Shown here: positions 54,800 to 64,000 of the stretch, piece after piece
Numbering within the stretch: position 1 is the first letter of the stretch
Layout of the letters: the number at the start of each line of letters is the position of its first letter
Assembly (NCBI RefSeq): GCF_026914185.1
Contig: NC_070571.1
Coordinates: 3,968,001 to 4,032,000, forward strand
Source: Puccinia triticina
Taxonomy: Eukaryota > Basidiomycota > Pucciniomycetes > Pucciniales > Pucciniaceae
Direction of reading: 5' to 3'
DNA: 64,000 nt
The notes under the pieces: generated by a model
Databases searched by the model: none
Told to the model about the DNA's origin: nothing
Seen by the model: the letters and a program-made list of their open reading frames with translations, nothing else
Made by a program: the position numbers and the translations under genes

Positions 54800-55053
54800 A
54801 CAGTCAGCTGATCCTAAATTTTTCCCAGGAACAGCTGATGCTCATCAAAAGCTGAGCAGTAGGCATTGACTGAGCCTGGGCCAAAGCTGAGCATTGGCTG
54901 AGCCTTGGCCACATCTGAGCATTGGCTATTCCCAGCCTGATACAAAGCCAAGTGTCAGCTGGAGCAAGAATATTCCAAATTTGTGCATCAGCTTAGCCAA
55001 CAATGGCCCAAAGCTGGGCATCATCTTGGAAAAGACTTGTGCAGAGCTGAGGA
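54800..55053. repeat. 33-bp satellite, left part
   Basis: Diverged units around AGCTGAGCATTGGCTGAGCC, same orientation as the array resuming at 63139. The two parts are separated by the nested insertions between 55054 and 63138. Confidence 0.75.
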
Positions 55054-55199
55054 TAGAGATGTCACTTTGCACCTGGGTACCTGCCTCAAATTTCCAGGAT
55101 TCTGGACACCCGCACCCGCACCCGGCACTCGTTGACGGGTACCTGGATGCAAAAGGCAGGTACCCGCGGGTACCTGCAGCCATCCCTCTCAATGACCGG

Positions 55200-56271
55200 T
55201 GTAAGACTCAAAAGGTGTTGTGAGACCCTTTTGCTGAATGGCGAAAGGTATGGATGAGGTGCAAGCTCTGCCTTTCTATATATCAGAAAACAAGACCACC
55301 AAGGTAAGCTTGGCAATTTATTTTGTGATAGGATATGTTCAAAGATGAGATATATAAGAGGATTGTTGTCGATGTCCAAGGTTGATGGGGTTACTGATGT
55401 ATGAGATAGGTGATGGTGACTTGATGTCTCGAGTGGGGCTTGAACCTAGGTCCTTGGCCTGGGGGTATATAAGTTCAGAAAGTGAGGAGTGATGAGGGTG
55501 AGAGGGAGCTAAGCTCAACCAGGAGTGGAACCGGGGACTGGTTACTGGTCAAAGGTGTGTGACTGAGTGGTGATATAAATTTCAAATAAAGTGTGAAAGG
55601 TATGTGAAACTGAGTGGTGATATGAACTGATAACTGTGATATGGATAGAGGATAATATGAGTGATGATAAGTGAGTAGGGAATATAGACTCCGGATGGCA
55701 TGAGGATCTGAGGGGGAATGTCCCCTGATGGGATGAGGAGAAAACAACTGGCAGGCAGAGGCCTCCTTATATAGACAATGATGAGGGGATTTAGCTCCAG
55801 GGGAGCAGCTTTGAGGGAATTTGGCTGGTGAGAAAGTAAAACTGAGGGAATTTAGCTAGTCTATCTACAATGTGTCCCTTTGATATGCAAACAGGATCAT
55901 ATATATTCATACAAGGATTTTCCAAGACCATAGGTATGCAAATGAGAAACAAACATATGCAAAGAGAAAATAGGAGGTGAGGACTGATAAAAGGAAGGAA
56001 GAAAATTAATTCATGTGCCGTATGCATTATGCCAAGTATGGTAGCCAAGAGTTGAGTCTGTGTGTGAACCCACTCGGACTGGTGCGTGAAAGGGGTGATT
56101 TGTGTATCTTCTGATCCGGTAGAGATATGAGGGTGGTTTCAGTGGGTGACTAGGGGTTATTTTGGTCCTAGATTCCATTTCTGCTTTCCATTTGGCTGTA
56201 TCTTGAGGCGTTTTGTGAGTACACATAAAATTTTGAATTTTCCTCCTACAAACACAGGAATAATGACCACA
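55200..56271 (-). repeat. Gypsy 3' LTR
   Basis: 1072 bp, minus-strand ends TGTGGTC...CTTACA. Includes one T-arm-like GGGGCTTGAACC (55436-55446). Confidence 0.9.
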
Positions 56272-57714
56272 TCCTCCCCCAACTTATTGACTGTCCCCAG
56301 TCAATTATGACTTATGACTGTGTTTGATTTTATATGATGGAGAGCTTTGATCCAAAAAGATGATGAAATCATGCTTTGACTTGAGTGTTGATTGAGCAGT
56401 GATCCTCCGCAGACGCGGGATTTTGTTTGAGGGTTGAGGTATAAATTTGGTTGAGTGTGTGTTTTGAACCCATGATCTGATAGTTTTTGTGTTTTTCAGA
56501 GAGTGGGACTTAAACCCAAGTTCTATTACTGAGAGAGGTTGGTTTTACTGGGGATTTGAACTGCAGTCTGCTTGCGCAAAAAGTTGGGTTCATGAGTAGG
56601 GGTTGAACCGGCGTTCTGGCTGAGGTTTTAATTCTTGTTTGTTGGCGGGAATTGAAACCAGGTATGAGGTTGTAGCCTCCCAGGGGTTTTGTGGTTGGTT
56701 GGTGTGCGTGGAGTCCGCTTTGCGTGTGCCTTTGCGCTCTTTGAGTGCCTCGGGTGTTGAGTAGTCATCGGGGGGTATGTACTGGTTTTGCGTGATTGGT
56801 CGCGCAGGCCTTGCTGCTGCGCCCGCACTCGCGCTCTACGCTTTCTGGTGACGTGTGCGTTCCTCCAATTCGGAGTACGAGTCCGTGACAGGTCTTCGCG
56901 CCTGTGATCCTTTCTAGCTGGTCCGATCCCGGCTTTCGATCTCCAGCAGCTTCCATGCCTCCTATCAACGATCCACGACTACTTGATCGATTTGGCTAGC
57001 GGTTCTTCAACTAGGTAAGTCGTCTCCTGTCATCTTTGTTCGGAGTTCATGTCTAGCGGAAACGATCCGGAATCAACTCCTGTTCTCCGCTTCCTTTGTA
57101 TTTAAGAGCCTCGCCAAACTTGTCTGATTGTCCTTACTTGCCAATACTCTTTGAACTCCGTAGCCAGTACTCGATGCTCTTCGATCATTCCCAACTATAG
57201 ATTCTGTCTTGTTTGAAGCTGATCATAGTTTCCTTGTGTGGTTTTCTTCTCTAGAACAATGATTTTGGTTCGAAGTCGCAATATAAACTACCGTCCCATT
57301 ATTGTTGATGCTTTTTAAATGTCTGAATTGTGATGAATGATGATAATAATATAGTTGTTTTTGAATTGCTGGTGGCAATTGGTTCCTTGGTCCTCAGCCG
57401 ATCCGGTTGCGAATACAAAACACTTTATCCAGCGCTGTCTTCCGCGAGTTATTTCTAGTTGTCCAACCTGCATCGAGACGAGTTTGTGTCCGCAAAAAGC
57501 TTTTAATTTTTAGAATTCTAGCCGAATGAAGGATGCCCTCCCCCAACTTAGATGGTTGTCCTCAACCAAGAGAAATTGTAAGCCAAAAAACTACACAGAG
57601 GTCTTCTCCCCCAACTTATATAAGAAAAATTAGAACTTGAGAATGAAGAGGGATGGAAGGAAGGTGGCAATGAAAGATTGTTGTGTGAAAGAAGTGTAAG
57701 TTCCTCCCCCAACT
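56272..57714 (-). repeat. Repeated polypurine-tract and T-arm-like motifs
   Basis: On the minus strand AAGTTGGGGGAG-type tracts occur at 56272-56286 (adjacent to the LTR), 57536-57550, 57601-57617 and 57702-57714. At least the first two are followed by small stem-loops (ATTGACTG/CAGTCAAT and GGTTG/CAACC). Between 56461 and 56659 five GG-NNTTGAACC-like motifs, each resembling the T-arm of a tRNA read backwards, occur about every 45 bp (56461, 56506, 56552, 56599 and 56648). Confidence 0.55.
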
Positions 57715-57810
57715 TGAAAAGATTCTAACTCTGAGAGTGTAAGAATTTAGAGCTGATATCTGATTTTGATGAGTGTAGAAAACAAGAAAACAGGAAAAAA
57801 TGATGAATGT

Positions 57811-58410
57811 TTAACCAATTCCAACAAGGAGCCTTGGGAGGTTGAAGGTTTTCTGGAGTTGTCCAAAGCGGTCTGGTGGAATCTTCAGGGTTGATTTAAA
57901 AATGAGCTTCTTGAGTAAGTAAAATAAGAGGAGAAATTGATTCCTGTGTGATTTGAGTTGAGATAGATTGTTGATTGATCTGAATTCTTGTTTCAGTTTT
58001 GATTCATTTCTTGAATGATTTGGTTTTGAGGCAATATCCGGAGGAACTGGTGGCGGCGGAGTCTCAAATGTTTCTTCAGAAGGCTGACAAATTGTATTTG
58101 GTTTGATTGAAGTTGGTGAGTTTATTGGTTTGAGATCTGTAAAATTTTCATTTGGGTGGCATAGATTGATGGTTCTGTCTTTCTTTTCTTCAGGGTCTGT
58201 ATCTGTGGGTCCTGGGTCCAGAGGTGAAGGTTTGTTGAAAATTTCTTCATGTTGATCCAAGTGAGGTTTGAAGAGATGCTTGTTGAAGATTTTGTCTTTG
58301 AGCTTGTTGAGAGCTTGAATGCGGCTGATACACTTTCCTGATAGCTGATTGTTTTTGATGTGCCATAGCTTTCCATTCCTCCAGATTTTACAGAGTTGTT
58401 CCAGGAACAA
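57811..58410 (-). pseudogene. Gypsy-internal frame, 199 aa
   Basis: Follows the zinc-knuckle frame on the same strand, 3 bp after its stop. It begins with WRNGKLWHIKNNQLSGKCISRIQALNKLKDKIF and continues as a Pro/Asn/Lys-rich tail. It has no recognisable enzymatic motif; I take it as a non-catalytic remnant at the junction of a large pol deletion. Confidence 0.4.
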
Positions 58411-58413
58411 AAT

Positions 58414-59649
58414 TCACAACCTGGTTAGGTTTTGGACTGTTTCTTTGCCAAGTCGGAAAAGATATAAAATAATAACCAATATAATTCCGCTCATAACCTC
58501 AAAGCTTTTTATACTGATCTTTGATAGCTTCTTGATTCCCTCCACGATCATCATGGTCAAGGCCATTATCCAACATAACAAAACCCGTCCCATTTTGAGC
58601 CCTTGTGGAACCAAGCTGAACCCAAACGATCTTATATTATTTGTGCCGAGATCCCTCATGTTGTTCCAGCCTCTTCCTTGGCCTATTCTCGCAAGTGGTA
58701 CTGATACTTTTATTCCATGCTTGGCTCCTGGAGATTGGTCTTGTAGCTTCGAGATATTCTGGGCGGTGTATGTTGGTGAGATTGCTGTTAGCTGAGCAAA
58801 TGTTGTTGGTATTTTGACGCTGTCTAGTTCCTGGAGTAGCGCTTCTTCCGGATTCAATTCCTTCTCCTTTCCAGCTAGCCCCTTCTCTTTGGTCCATACT
58901 TTCTCAACCATCCGTCTTGCCGGGCTGCGTACCGGTGTTTTGGGTTCTTCCTCCTGATTGACATCCATTCGTTCCTCTTGGCCGGGCTCCTGGATCCTTA
59001 GGCTTCTTCGTCCTTTCTGATCTTCTGACCTTGTCATTGGGTGAGACTTGAGGTAACTTTCTGCACTAAGAGTTGGTGGTTCCCAGTCTATTGTTTGAGC
59101 TGATGTTTTGACTGAAGTTGGCTTTTGATCCTCCACTATTTCCCTGGATTCTTCTTGTATCTTGGTGTTTGCTGAAGCTGTAGCTACTACTGATTGGATT
59201 GGTCTTGTTGGGTTCCAAGGGATCTGGTGTCCATCAGGTAAGTACCAGTCTCTTCCGCTTGAGCTATACCTTACTAATCCTTCTGCTTTGTCTTTTGCCA
59301 ATTCTCCACATTGGTTTGTTGAGTGCCCTTCTTCATGACAGTAGTAACAGTTCAAGTGATCGTAAAGTGGCATTGATGGCCTAGTATTCCCCCTCGAGAA
59401 TTCTGAACGTTCCAAGGGTTGGTCCATAGTTTTATTTGGTGTGTAAGTTGCTGGTACCAGGCTTCTCATTTGCTGCTTGAGTGCTGACATATCCTGCGCT
59501 AGATCTTGAACTTGCTTTTCCATGACTTTGGGGTTATCCGTAAGCATCTTCTCTCGTTGGTGTTCATCTAGGTTCCTTTGCATGATTTGGTTGGAGTCTG
59601 AAAAGGTTCTGATGTCAAAGTATCCGTTCTCTTCTGTCTGGACTTCCAA
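58414..59649 (-). CDS. Gypsy gag C-terminal part with zinc knuckle, 411 aa
   Basis: Minus-strand frame. It carries a coiled-coil-like LAQDMSALKQQMRSL segment, then the CCHC knuckle CYYCHEEGHSTNQC (about residues 101-114) as in nucleocapsid proteins of fungal Gypsy gag, followed by a long acidic, Pro/Glu-rich stretch (KTPVRSPARRMVEKVWTKE) and a hydrophobic C-terminus. No DTG/DSG protease motif is seen. It is separated from the capsid frame by about 330 bp that contain a tRNA-like sequence. Confidence 0.7.
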   Translation of the reverse strand: MEVQTEENGYFDIRTFSDSNQIMQRNLDEHQREKMLTDNPKVMEKQVQDLAQDMSALKQQMRSLVPATYTPNKTMDQPLERSEFSRGNTRPSMPLYDHLNCYYCHEEGHSTNQCGELAKDKAEGLVRYSSSGRDWYLPDGHQIPWNPTRPIQSVVATASANTKIQEESREIVEDQKPTSVKTSAQTIDWEPPTLSAESYLKSHPMTRSEDQKGRRSLRIQEPGQEERMDVNQEEEPKTPVRSPARRMVEKVWTKEKGLAGKEKELNPEEALLQELDSVKIPTTFAQLTAISPTYTAQNISKLQDQSPGAKHGIKVSVPLARIGQGRGWNNMRDLGTNNIRSFGFSLVPQGLKMGRVLLCWIMALTMMIVEGIKKLSKISIKSFEVMSGIILVIILYLFRLGKETVQNLTRL

Positions 59650-59776
59650 TTCTGCAGCTGCCGTGGCGTCTTTCCAAAGTGGTGGTTTGCTGCTTCCATC
59701 TTTCCCTTTTGGTATTTTTCCCTGACTGAAAAGGTGTCTTCTGATGTTTTTCTTGTAGAGGCTGTAAAATGAAGAT

Positions 59777-59861
59777 GTGTCTGGTGAGAGTCAAACTCAC
59801 GACCTCAGCTATGCTGAGACACATACTAGAGTGCTGCCTTTACCAACTAGGCTACAGACGC
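59777..59861 (-). tRNA. tRNA-like sequence inside the Gypsy gag region
   Basis: 85 nt that fold as a class II-like tRNA: acceptor GCGTCTG/CAGACAC (6 of 7 pairs), D arm GCC-TAGTTGGTAAA-GGC, a long variable stem CTCAGC-ATA-GCTGAG, and a perfect T arm GTGAG-TTTGACT-CTCAC with a B-box. The anticodon stem is only four pairs with an eight-base loop (TCTAGTAT), so decoding is doubtful. It interrupts gag, which suggests a tRNA-derived SINE or tRNA pseudogene insertion rather than a working tRNA gene. Confidence 0.5.
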
Positions 59862-59983
59862 TTGTGGCTGCCAGATGGGTGGTTGGTTGGTAGTGCTCAT
59901 GGGTCAATCCGACAGCCCTCCATACTGTGGTGATACATCATGGTAGCAGACTAACAGACAACTCAACATTTCTGGCTTTCCCG

Positions 59984-60736
59984 TCAAAATGCACTTAAAA
60001 ATAATAGCAAGGCATCCTCTTTTTTGTTTATGTGCTCATTGCTGACTAGGTACTTGAGGATTGTGGTGAATTTCCCAAGGTATGCTTTGTATTTTTGATG
60101 ACTGCTAAGTTGACCTTCCTTGGAGTATTCTTCTGCTACTTTGATTAGATCGGCTGTGGTGTATAGAACTGTGTCGTCCAATTCGCCCCACGATTCTACC
60201 ATATCTTTTCGTAACTTCTTCCAATCACATTTGTTGTATCCGTCCATTGCCTCAAGTTCGCTCTTGAGTTCCTCCGTCTGCACAAATCGTACGATCTGTA
60301 ACGCCTTATCGTAATCCGTTGCCTGGTATGTCCTTGCTGCTCTCTCGTATCGTTTTAAAAACTTCATAAAGTGGGTCCCGCTGTAGAGTAATCCTGGTTC
60401 TTTAATAATCTTTGGTGCTCCTCTTTGTATGACAGGAGACTCGTCTTCTTCTTCCATAGGTCCTTCAGATTGGCAAACATTATGCATCCCGTATCCCTGA
60501 GCTTGTGGTCTAGGTTGACTTTTGTTCTGAGGTGTACCAGAGTCTGATTCATTGCCGCCTTCCTCTTGATCTCTATACATGTTTGCAGGTCCTTTGCCTT
60601 TGTCTGGGTGTGGTGGTGGTAAATCGGTTTGTGGATTCCAGTTTGAGGTGTTTGCAAAAAATCGGTTTCTTGAAGGAGTTTCTGGAGGAGCAAATCCGCC
60701 TTCCAATTCTGGCATGTTTGTAAATGGTAAGCCCAT
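59984..60736 (-). CDS. Gypsy gag capsid part, 250 aa
   Basis: Minus-strand frame beginning MGLPFTNMPELEGGF. It has a Pro/Gly/Asp-rich leader and then a capsid-like helical region (SGTHFMKFLKRYERAARTY, ALQIVRFVQTEELKSELEAM, CDWKKLRKDMVESWGE) typical of retrotransposon gag in rust genomes. It ends at a TGA directly before the inserted tRNA-like region; the knuckle-bearing continuation is at 58414-59649. Confidence 0.75.
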   Translation of the reverse strand: MGLPFTNMPELEGGFAPPETPSRNRFFANTSNWNPQTDLPPPHPDKGKGPANMYRDQEEGGNESDSGTPQNKSQPRPQAQGYGMHNVCQSEGPMEEEDESPVIQRGAPKIIKEPGLLYSGTHFMKFLKRYERAARTYQATDYDKALQIVRFVQTEELKSELEAMDGYNKCDWKKLRKDMVESWGELDDTVLYTTADLIKVAEEYSKEGQLSSHQKYKAYLGKFTTILKYLVSNEHINKKEDALLLFLSAF

Positions 60737-61323
60737 TTTGACTTCTGTTGATTTTCTGGTTGTTCTAAAAAAATTCTATCTGTTGAGTATTTATCCTGCT
60801 AATCTCTGATTTTCTTGATTATAAATGGTCTCTGGTCTCTTTACCAGGGCAAGTTGAGGGGTTTATTCCAAATAACTAATAGTAGCTGGGAGGGTTCTTC
60901 TAACAGTATACGATTATCCAGAGTCTATTTCTGTCCGGCTTCTTCAGGTGCAATAACCTTTCTTCCGAGCTTCTAATCGTCCGCTTCCTTCGAGTGGTGC
61001 TCCAACATTCTCTTCTAACAGGATCCTAGTTATCCAAATCCTTTGGCAATCTTCCGTCTTCTGGTATATAACTGGCTGCTTTCTTCAAGATACGTCCTTC
61101 AGTACTGGTTCGTTGTTCAATCTTTATTCTTCAGAGATGGTGAGTCTTTTTCGTCGCTGGATAGTCTTTTTCAGTAGACTAGTTGATCTTCAGAGTAACT
61201 GAGTTTTTCCGTTTATTTAAATGACAGTAGTGGCTGATAAATTTGTTCTTCTTTCTTCTTATTCGAGTATTCGACTAATTTGGTTGACTTTGTTCGACAA
61301 TCCGATCACGTTGGGGACTCCCT

Positions 61324-62395
61324 TGTAAGACTCAAAAGGTGTCGTGAGACCCTTTTGCTGAATGGCGAAAGGTATGGATGAGGTGCAAGCTCTGCCTTTC
61401 TATATATCAGAAAACAAGACCACCAAGGTAAGCTTGGCAATTTATTTTGTGATAGGATATGTTCAAAGATGAGATATATAAGAGGATTGTTGTCGATGTC
61501 CAAGGTTGATGGGGTTACTGATGTATGAGATAGGTGATGGTGACTTGATGTCTCGAGTGGGGCTTGAACCTAGGTCCTTGGCCTGGGGGTATATAAGTTC
61601 AGAAAGTGAGGAGTGATGAGGGTGAGGGGGAGCTAAGATCAACCAGGAGTGGAACCGGGGACTGGTTACTGGTCAAAGGTGTGTGACTGAGTGGTGATAT
61701 AAATTTCAAATAAAGTGTGAAAGGTATGTGAAACTGAGTGGTGATATGAACTGATAACTGTGATATGGATAGAGGATAATATGAGTGGTGATAAGTGAGT
61801 AGGGAATATAGACTCCGGATGGCATGAGGATCTGAGGGGGAATGTCCCCTGATGGGATGAGGAGAAAACAACTGGCAGGCAGAGGCCTCCTTATATAGAC
61901 AATGATGAGGGGATTTAGCTCCAGGGGAGCAGCTTTGAGGGAATTTGGCTGGTGAGAAAGTAAAACTGAGGGAATTTAGCTAGTCTATCTACAATGTGTC
62001 CCTTTGATATGCAAACAGGATCATATATATTCATACAAGGATTTTCCAAGACCATAGGTATGCAAATGAGAAACAAACATATGCAAAGAGAAAATAGGAG
62101 GTGAGGACTGATAAAAGGAAGGAAGAAAATTAATTCATGTGCCGTATGCATTATGCCAAGTATGGTAGCCAAGAGTTGAGTCTGTGTGTGAACCCACTCG
62201 GACTGGTGCGTGAAAGGGGTGATTTGTGTATCTTCTGATCCGGTAGAGATATGAGGGTGGTTTCAGTGGGTGACTAGGGGTTATTTTGGTCCTAGATTCC
62301 ATTTCTGCTTTCCATTTGGCTGTATCTTGAGGCGTTTTGTGAGTACACATAAAAGTTTGAATTTTCCTCCTACAAACACAGGAATAATGACCACA
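61324..62395 (-). repeat. Gypsy 5' LTR
   Basis: Nearly identical to 55200-56271. The sequence just inside it on the minus strand (AGGGAGTCCCCAACGTGATCGG) does not start with TGG, so the primer tRNA is not obvious. Confidence 0.9.
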
Positions 62396-62930
62396 CCGGA
62401 CAGACCGGTCACCAAGAGGGCTTTGTCCCCTCGATGACCGGACAGACCGGTCATCAAGAGGGCTGCAGTCCCCTTGATGACCGGACAGACCGGTCACCAA
62501 GAGGGCTGCAGTCTTCTTGTTGACCGGACAGATTGGTCACCAAGAGGGCTGCAGTCCCCTTGATGACCGGACAGACCGGTCACCGAGAGGGCTGCAGTCC
62601 CCTTGATGACCGGACAGACCGGTCACCGAGAGGGCTGCAGTCCCCTTGATGACCAGACAGACCAATCACCAAGAGGGCTGCAGTCCCCTTGATGACCAGA
62701 CAGACCAATCACCGAGAGGGCTGCAGTCCCCTTGATGACCGGACAGACCGGTCATCAAGGGGACTGCAGTCTTGATGACTGGACAGACCGGTCATCAAGA
62801 GGGCTGTGTCACCTCAATGAACGGACCAACCGGTAATTGAGCTGCAGTCCCCTCGAGGACTGGACAGCCCTCTTGACTGACAGAAAGGTGATTGGGCTGC
62901 AGTCCCCTCTGTCCGGTCATCGAGGGGAAA
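62396..62930. repeat. CCGG minisatellite, 43-bp unit
   Basis: About twelve units of GACCGGACAGACCGGTCACC + AAGAGGGCTGCAGTCCCCTTGAT. Each unit has two GACCGG and one palindromic CTGCAG. The Gypsy element inserted at its left edge; related units occur at 11975-12185. Confidence 0.9.
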
Positions 62931-62934
62931 TTTG

Positions 62935-63126
62935 GGGCGGGTACCTATGTGGGTACCCGGGTACCCGCCTTAAAAACCCAGGATTCAGGATACCTGCACC
63001 CGTGGGCGGGTACCCGTCACTGAAGGCGGGTACCCGTCACTGAAGGCGGGTACCCGCCCACAGGTGCCGGGTACCTGCCGACGGGTACCTGCCCACTGGT
63101 GCCGGGTACCCGCCAACGGGTACCCA
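62935..63126. repeat. GGTACC (GCGGGTACCCGC) repeat cluster
   Basis: More than ten GGTACC sites in under 200 bp, mostly within GCGGGTACCCG or CGGGTACCTG contexts, forming the right arm of the hAT-type element. Confidence 0.9.
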
Positions 63127-63138
63127 GTGACATCTCTA

Positions 63139-63780
63139 GCTGAGGATCAGCTGGGACAATACTGTTCCAAATATTAACACCAGCTGGGCCACAAATCTTC
63201 AAAAGCTGCGCATCAGCTGAGCCAATATTGGTCCAAAGATGATCATTGGCTGAGCTGAGGCTGTTCCAAAGCTGAGAATGAGGTGTTTCAAGACTATTCA
63301 AAAGATGAGTATCACCTGAGCCAAGGCTTTTCCACAGCTGAGCATCAGCTGATCCAAGGCTGGTCCACAGCTGAGCATCATCTGAGCCAAGGCTGGTCCA
63401 CAGCTGAGCATCATCTGAGCCAAGGCTGGTCCACAGCTGAGCATCATCTGAGCCAAGGCTGGACCGCAGCTGAGCATCAGCTGAGCCAAGGTTGGTCCAC
63501 AGATTAGCATCAGCTGAGCCAAGGCTGGTCCACATATGAGCATCAGCTCTTACAGGAGTGGCCAGAAGCTGAGCATTGGCTGGTCCAAGATTTATCCAAA
63601 GCTGAAGATCAGCTGAGCCAATACTGGTCCAAAGCTGCACATTGGCTGGGCCAATGATCATCCTAATCGGAGTCTAAGCTGAGCGATTACTTGACTAAAG
63701 CTGAGAATCAGCTGGGCCAGGACTGGTTCCAAGCTGAGCATTAGCTGGACACCAAAGCTGAGTATGAGCTGGGCACCAAA
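63139..63780. repeat. 33-bp satellite, right part
   Basis: About 19 units; the best conserved (63340-63530) read CTGAGCATCATCTGAGCC + AAGGCTGGTCCACAG. Because 33 is a multiple of three, frames stay open: minus 63661-63017 encodes an 11-residue repeat (LGSDDAQLWTS),and 63283-63507 is open on the plus strand. I regard these as consequences of the repeat rather than genes. Confidence 0.85.
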
Positions 63781-63995
63781 TAGAGATGGCCATTTTGCAC
63801 CCGCTGGCGGGTACCCGCCACCTTTCAGGATGCAACTGTGTGCCCTGGCAGGTACCCAGGGCTGCTGTGGAGTGAATTCCTTGAATTTTTACTAGGATTG
63901 AGCATCCCACACCGCCATGGGTATCTGAAAGTGCACACAGTTGCCTTCTGAAAGGTGGCGGGTACCCGCCAGCGGGTGCAAAATGGCCATCTCTA
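63781..63995. mobile_element. hAT-type MITE, second TAGAGATGGCC copy
   Basis: 215 bp with inverted ends TAGAGATGGCCATTTTGCACC and GGGTACCCGC-rich subterminal sequence. Left flank GCACCAAA; the first five bases of the same word (GCACC) follow it before the window ends, consistent with an 8-bp duplication. Confidence 0.85.
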
Positions 63996-64000
63996 GCACC

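Larger units (their letters stand above)
55200..62395 (-). mobile_element. Gypsy-type LTR element lacking pol, 7.2 kb
   Basis: Two 1072-bp LTRs (55200-56271 and 61324-62395) differ at only about five to seven sites by eye. Flanks share CCGG (ACCGG if the end is drawn one base shorter). A polypurine tract AAGTTGGGGGAGGA abuts the 3' LTR on the minus strand. Gag frames are present, but no reverse transcriptase, RNase H or integrase is recognisable in the 5-kb interior, so it must move, if at all, with proteins from another copy. Young by LTR similarity. Confidence 0.88.
55054..63138. mobile_element. hAT-type element with GGTACC ends, carrying a Gypsy insertion
   Basis: Inverted ends TAGAGATGTCAC (55054-55065) and GTGACATCTCTA (63127-63138) with a perfect 8-bp duplication GCTGAGGA (55046-55053 and 63139-63146). 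Without the Gypsy element it is about 890 bp: GGTACC-rich arms at 55073-55190 and 62935-63126 around a CCGG minisatellite. No transposase. Confidence 0.88.

Noticed and set aside
62396..62930. CRISPR-like array from regular 43-bp units
   Set aside because: The units are full-length tandem repeats without unique spacers, and the context is eukaryotic.

Overview
This is a eukaryotic, transposon-saturated window. Genes are split by many short GT-AG introns, a few conserved single-copy-type genes sit among nested retroelements, MITEs and satellites, and small secreted cysteine-containing proteins occur as tandem paralogues. The combination fits a basidiomycete, most likely a rust fungus (Pucciniales). 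The lineage call is inference from gene content and architecture, not from a search.

Host genes supported by splice models that stay in frame throughout: phosphomannomutase (185-1509, minus, 8 exons, 257 aa); a 555-aa predicted secreted protein of unknown family (14086-15822, plus); a two-exon hypothetical gene (29044-29983, plus); a class II eIF4E / 4EHP-type cap-binding protein (36476-38225, minus, 4 exons, 512 aa); a small zinc-ribbon protein (43646-44472, minus, 5 exons, 134 aa); and two tandem small secreted proteins (49918-50645 and 52413-52989, minus). Three have broken relatives here: the eIF4E copy at 26217-27490, the secreted-protein paralogue at 33156-34914 (stop in exon 1), and a Myb/NAM-like gene at 16107-17531 interrupted by a MITE. 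A cysteine-containing frame at 45190-46229 is split by a LINE.

Mobile DNA, left to right: a small TA-flanked MITE (2333-2579); an 8-kb foldback element (3813-11745) whose 2744-bp arms differ at one base that I could find and carry fragments of an FANCM/Mph1-like helicase, with a related element inserted in its left arm; a full-length Ty1/copia element (19407-24920) with LTRs, CAATT target duplication and a half-tRNA primer site, inactivated by a stop and an integrase change; three Helitron 3' termini (31690, 31996, 46850) and a truncated Helitron helicase; a 5'-truncated LINE with a 12-bp duplication; and several hAT-like MITEs with 7-8 bp duplications.

The right end is a nest. A 33-bp satellite holds a hAT-type element (TSD GCTGAGGA), which holds a CCGG minisatellite, which holds a 7.2-kb Gypsy-type LTR element (1072-bp LTRs) that keeps gag but has no recognisable reverse transcriptase or integrase. 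Two dispersed palindromic motif families, one rich in AGCG/CGCT and one built on GCGGGTACCCGC, recur in the MITEs. The foldback element, the AGCG-rich MITE family and the repeated polypurine-tract and T-arm-like motifs in the Gypsy derivative are the least conventional structures here.
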